A DNA stretch of 64,000 bases, from positions 4,480,221-4,544,220 of the forward strand of contig NC_081336.1 of NCBI RefSeq assembly GCF_022539665.2, in the 5' to 3' direction. This stretch comes from Daphnia carinata. Its lineage: Eukaryota; Arthropoda; Branchiopoda; Diplostraca; Daphniidae. How positions within the stretch are numbered: the stretch's first letter is position 1; each line of letters begins with the position of its first letter. The translations under genes were made by a program, and so were the position numbers. The notes below the pieces were generated by a model. The model was given only the letters and a program-made list of their open reading frames with translations. It made no database searches and was not told the origin of the DNA. Of this stretch, positions 60,898 through 64,000 are shown piece by piece.

Positions 60898-63800
60898 ATG
60901 GACGTACAGTCTATCACTCCGTATCCATACCAGGTAACTTGAAAGAGTTATACAAAATTGTGGTTAAATTTTACCGTTTCGAGTTCTGTCTGGTGGTCAT
61001 TAGAATGCTTGTTCTACCGTGATTACGTTTGTTGCTATTCTTCTGAGTGTCTGTTGGACTATTTGCGGTTGTTACATTTTCACACACCAATTCACAAAAA
61101 AGTTCTAGAGGGTGGCAATTGAGATACGTGCTGCAACGTTACCGATGGTTGAACATGTCGTTTGGTACAAGAAAAATCTTGTGTAGCTTTACAATTCTTT
61201 AATGATCTACTCGGTCCAGGGACTGTGCGTGACCTCCTCCAATAATCCTTTTCCGATCGATTAGACACAAAATAAATAGCAAAGGCAAACACTTATGTTA
61301 CTGTAACCTTTTATATCATATGAATGTTTCAATGGGGATACCTACTTGTCGGTTGGCATTGCTCGAAATTCTTCCTTCAGTCTTCCCCATTTCGGCTGTA
61401 ATTCAATATCCTAATTTATCGGTACGTTTCAGAAGCAATGGCTGAAGAAACCAAATCGATATAATCCTGTTGTGGCTCCAAATCGCCGTCCATCCAATTA
61501 TTCATAACTGGTTGAGGGGGGTAGCGTGTGTGCATGTGGTTTTGCGTATTTTTTTCAAGCTCTATTTTGTCCAAGGCCGTTTTGAACTTGAAATGCATGT
61601 CCGGTACACATCGTTCGTTCACAAGCCGAAGGGGGAAAGGGAATTTTGGTAAAAACCATCTCGTTCATTTTCCATAGTAGTAAAAATTGCCGTACTCTTT
61701 TCTCCAGTGTTTGTTTTTTTTTAAATTTCTTTTTCCCCTTTTTTCGACACTTACCATACCTGCTTCCTTCATTTTCTTCCGATTCGTTCACCGCATCTTT
61801 TTCATTTCCCCTTTTTTCAGTACCGTCAATCCCATGCAACGTTCATAGACCTCCCATTGTGTTTGCGGTTATTGAAAGATAGGCTGCGCAGTTCCTCCCT
61901 TTGTAATGTCCAGGATATGATAAAGAGAGATAAGGCAGTATATAGACCGCCTGTGTTGTACCATTTCAGTATCGCGAGGAAAATAATAGTGTTCACTTTG
62001 ATAAGCAGGCGGAAAAGAAGTCGAATCTGCTTGCCGAGTCGGCCAAATTAGAAGTGTCTTGTCTTGATTCGAGGCAAAAGAATCACGAGGAAAATAGGGT
62101 GGAGCAAGAGGACAAGCAAACCAACCACTTTGGACTGGATTTGGAGCTACCTCATCCAGATCACTATTTGCCAGAAACTGGTCAGTCACTTGAAAACTAA
62201 AGTTTTTATCAACACATCCTCTTCGTAATTAGAAAATTTTCTCGGTATACATAACTTTGTTTTTAAAGATAAATCTGTTTATTGTTGCTACTCTACGGCA
62301 CTTGACAACGCGATTGACTCGTGCGTGACTGTTGTTTGACGGCGGATGCGATAACAATTGTGCTTTTATTTTCTTTAGTGGATTTCCCTAGCAGCCCCAG
62401 CGCCATGATGAAATATCGTGTAGCAGACGATGACGAGTTGAGCCAATTGCCAGAAGATCATCGACCCGAACACAATGGTACAATCCCGGTTCATATCATG
62501 GCGTTTATTTAATTCAGAACTCAATAGATTGAGTACGTTCATCTTCATTTAATGCCTTTTAAAACATACTTTCATTTTCAAATAGAACCCATCACGGATT
62601 CGGAAGACGAAGAATCTCTTCGCGCTGTCATTGACACTAACAACAGCGTTCGCTTAAAAAAAGGTTAGAATAATTCTAGTTTTTGCCTAACTGTGAATGT
62701 TTGTTTTATTTTTTTATCATGGGTTGTTTTTCTTTTTTGGTTTTCGTCACAATCGATTCAATATTCTCTGGCAAGACGAATATCGGAAAAGCAACAATCG
62801 ATTCTTTGATTTATATCACCCAAATACGATTTTTTTTTTGTGTCATTGCTTTAATTTTAGTTTATCGGCACTGCAATTTTACAAATTGGAGTGGTTTTTA
62901 TTTTTTATTTCGTCTAGATCGATCCTTTGTTGATTTTTGTTTTACATTTTGTTGGCTTTGTTTTGTTTTTTGCATGACTCTTGTTTTGTAGAAGACGAAT
63001 CCTCCGATTCCGCAAATGTGAGCGATACGGAAGAATATTTCGAAGATTTCCATCTTCCCATGACACACCAGAATAGCATGTCAACTCGACGGAGCTTTAT
63101 GCGCAAAATCAAGGCAGTTGACATACGCGTTCCTGACGCTGACAGGATAGAGGGGATTGTGAAATCTGGTCAACTTAATCGGCACGGCAGTATCCGACGT
63201 AAAATTGTGCCCCAACCGCACGATTTTATCAACGACAGTCTCTATTCTGATCAGTCAGAAACAAGCCCCGCCAAGTTCACTTCCACACCCAACGGCACAT
63301 TCGCTGAATTGGATTTGGCAAATGATACGATGTTCATGTCTGAACAACAAGATCATGATGGCGTCTTAATGCCATTTACAAACGGAGATGTTGACAAGGA
63401 AACAAGTGACTTACCAGTTGAGATGCCTATTGATAATGGCAGTTCGGCAGAAATCGCCCCGCTGGATGACGCAACGCTCTTGAAAATCAAGGATTGTTTG
63501 GATGCCGAGAAAGTGAAAGACATTTACACGTTAGGCTCAACGTTGCAAGACTTGCTCTCTGCAGTCGAAATTGAAGAAATCATCAGTAATAGTCATCGCT
63601 ATAGCGAAGTCATCAGTCGGGATATACTGATGGCATTAACTGAACGCAGAACGCCCGAGGCTGTTGATCCACTGGCCAAAAACAAAGTGGCATCCATTCA
63701 AGTCTCTTCGGCAGCAGTCAGTAGTGCACCTCCCGATCTGATCGACTCCCAAGATATCAGTAGTAACACTTTTGACGATTCTGTTTATTCATTAGTTCTC

Positions 63801-63979
63801 CATTGCCTTTTTTTTTAGCACGCTTGAATTTCAAAATTAAATGCTAAAAATAGTAACAATTCTGCCAGTGCCTTAAAAATGATTTCACAATTAGAAGAGC
63901 TTCAAGACATTAGTGTCTCATTTAATCATTTATTTATGGTTCACAGGAAATCCTGACCGACGTGAAACAACCAAAATAA
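60898..63979 (+). CDS. Acidic 415-residue protein of unknown function
   Basis: Six exons: 60898-60933, 61970-62180, 62379-62477, 62586-62663, 62992-63782, 63947-63979. Phases agree at each junction and close on a TAA. The start MDVQSITPYPYQ is set by phase: only this ATG enters the second exon in its open frame. The first half is rich in E, D, S and K with acidic patches (DDDELSQLPEDHRPEH, ITDSEDEESLRAV, SDTEEYFEDFH). A conserved-looking basic segment follows (STRRSFMRKIKAVDIRVPDA). Near residue 315 there is a predicted helical block (LLKIKDCLDAEKVKDIYTLG). There is no signal peptide or membrane segment. I do not recognise the family. The last junction uses a weak donor (GTTTAT), so the true protein may extend beyond the window. 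Confidence 0.6.
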
Positions 63980-64000
63980 AAAAAAGACTATCAGCGATCG

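Noticed and set aside
1-64000. CRISPR arrays, bacterial operons, integrases or phage genes
   Set aside because: No spaced direct repeats and no prokaryote-style gene packing. The spliced animal genes exclude a prokaryotic source.

Overview
The window is nuclear DNA of a compact arthropod genome. Genes are split by short GT-AG introns, mostly 55-100 bases, poly(A) signals are AATAAA, and the proteins are animal proteins. The mix of families and the intron sizes suggest a small crustacean such as a cladoceran (Daphnia-like). That species call is inference; nothing in the window proves it. There is no operon structure, CRISPR array, rRNA or convincing tRNA.

Layout: (1) 1-0.9 kb, the WD40 end of SCAP (+). 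(2) 2.1-4.55 kb, a GT31 beta-1,3-galactosyltransferase with a long Q-rich stem (-). (3) 4.55-12 kb, a simple-repeat-rich gene desert holding two orphan coding-like islands. (4) 12-20.5 kb, a synaptotagmin-17-like gene (+). (5) 21.4-24.05 kb, a clarin (-). (6) 25.06-25.8 kb, phosphomevalonate kinase (+), convergent with an MFSD6-like transporter (-, 26.0-29.8 kb). (7) 30.6-31.8 kb, a syntaxin-7/12-type Qa-SNARE (-). (8) 32-35.3 kb, few known features but an unassigned minus-strand ORF pair at 33.9-34.6 kb. (9) 35.3-36.7 kb, ethanolamine kinase (+). (10) 37.8-39.35 kb, a LAPTM4-type lysosomal protein (+). (11) 41.0-49.7 kb, a 17-exon type II transmembrane serine protease (-). (12) 53.4-54.3 kb, a TREX-type exonuclease (-). 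(13) 55.6-56.2 kb, pallidin/BLOC1S6 (-). (14) 56.8-58.9 kb, prune exopolyphosphatase (+). (15) 60.9-64.0 kb, an acidic 415-residue protein I do not recognise (+).

Exon models were built by hand from splice sites, and reading phase was checked across every junction. Most models close exactly on a stop codon with family-like protein sequence on both sides of each intron. The least certain parts are the exon 2/3 junction of the synaptotagmin-17-like gene, the last exon of the 415-residue gene, and the small orphan ORFs.

Functional themes: two genes serve sterol/isoprenoid biology (SCAP, phosphomevalonate kinase). Three act in the endolysosomal system (the Qa-SNARE, LAPTM4, pallidin); in mammals pallidin binds syntaxin 13. 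No single integrated new system is visible. The best leads for novelty are the 415-residue protein, the minus-strand ORF pair near 34 kb, the protease with an LDLa module after its catalytic domain, and paired microexons in the transporter.
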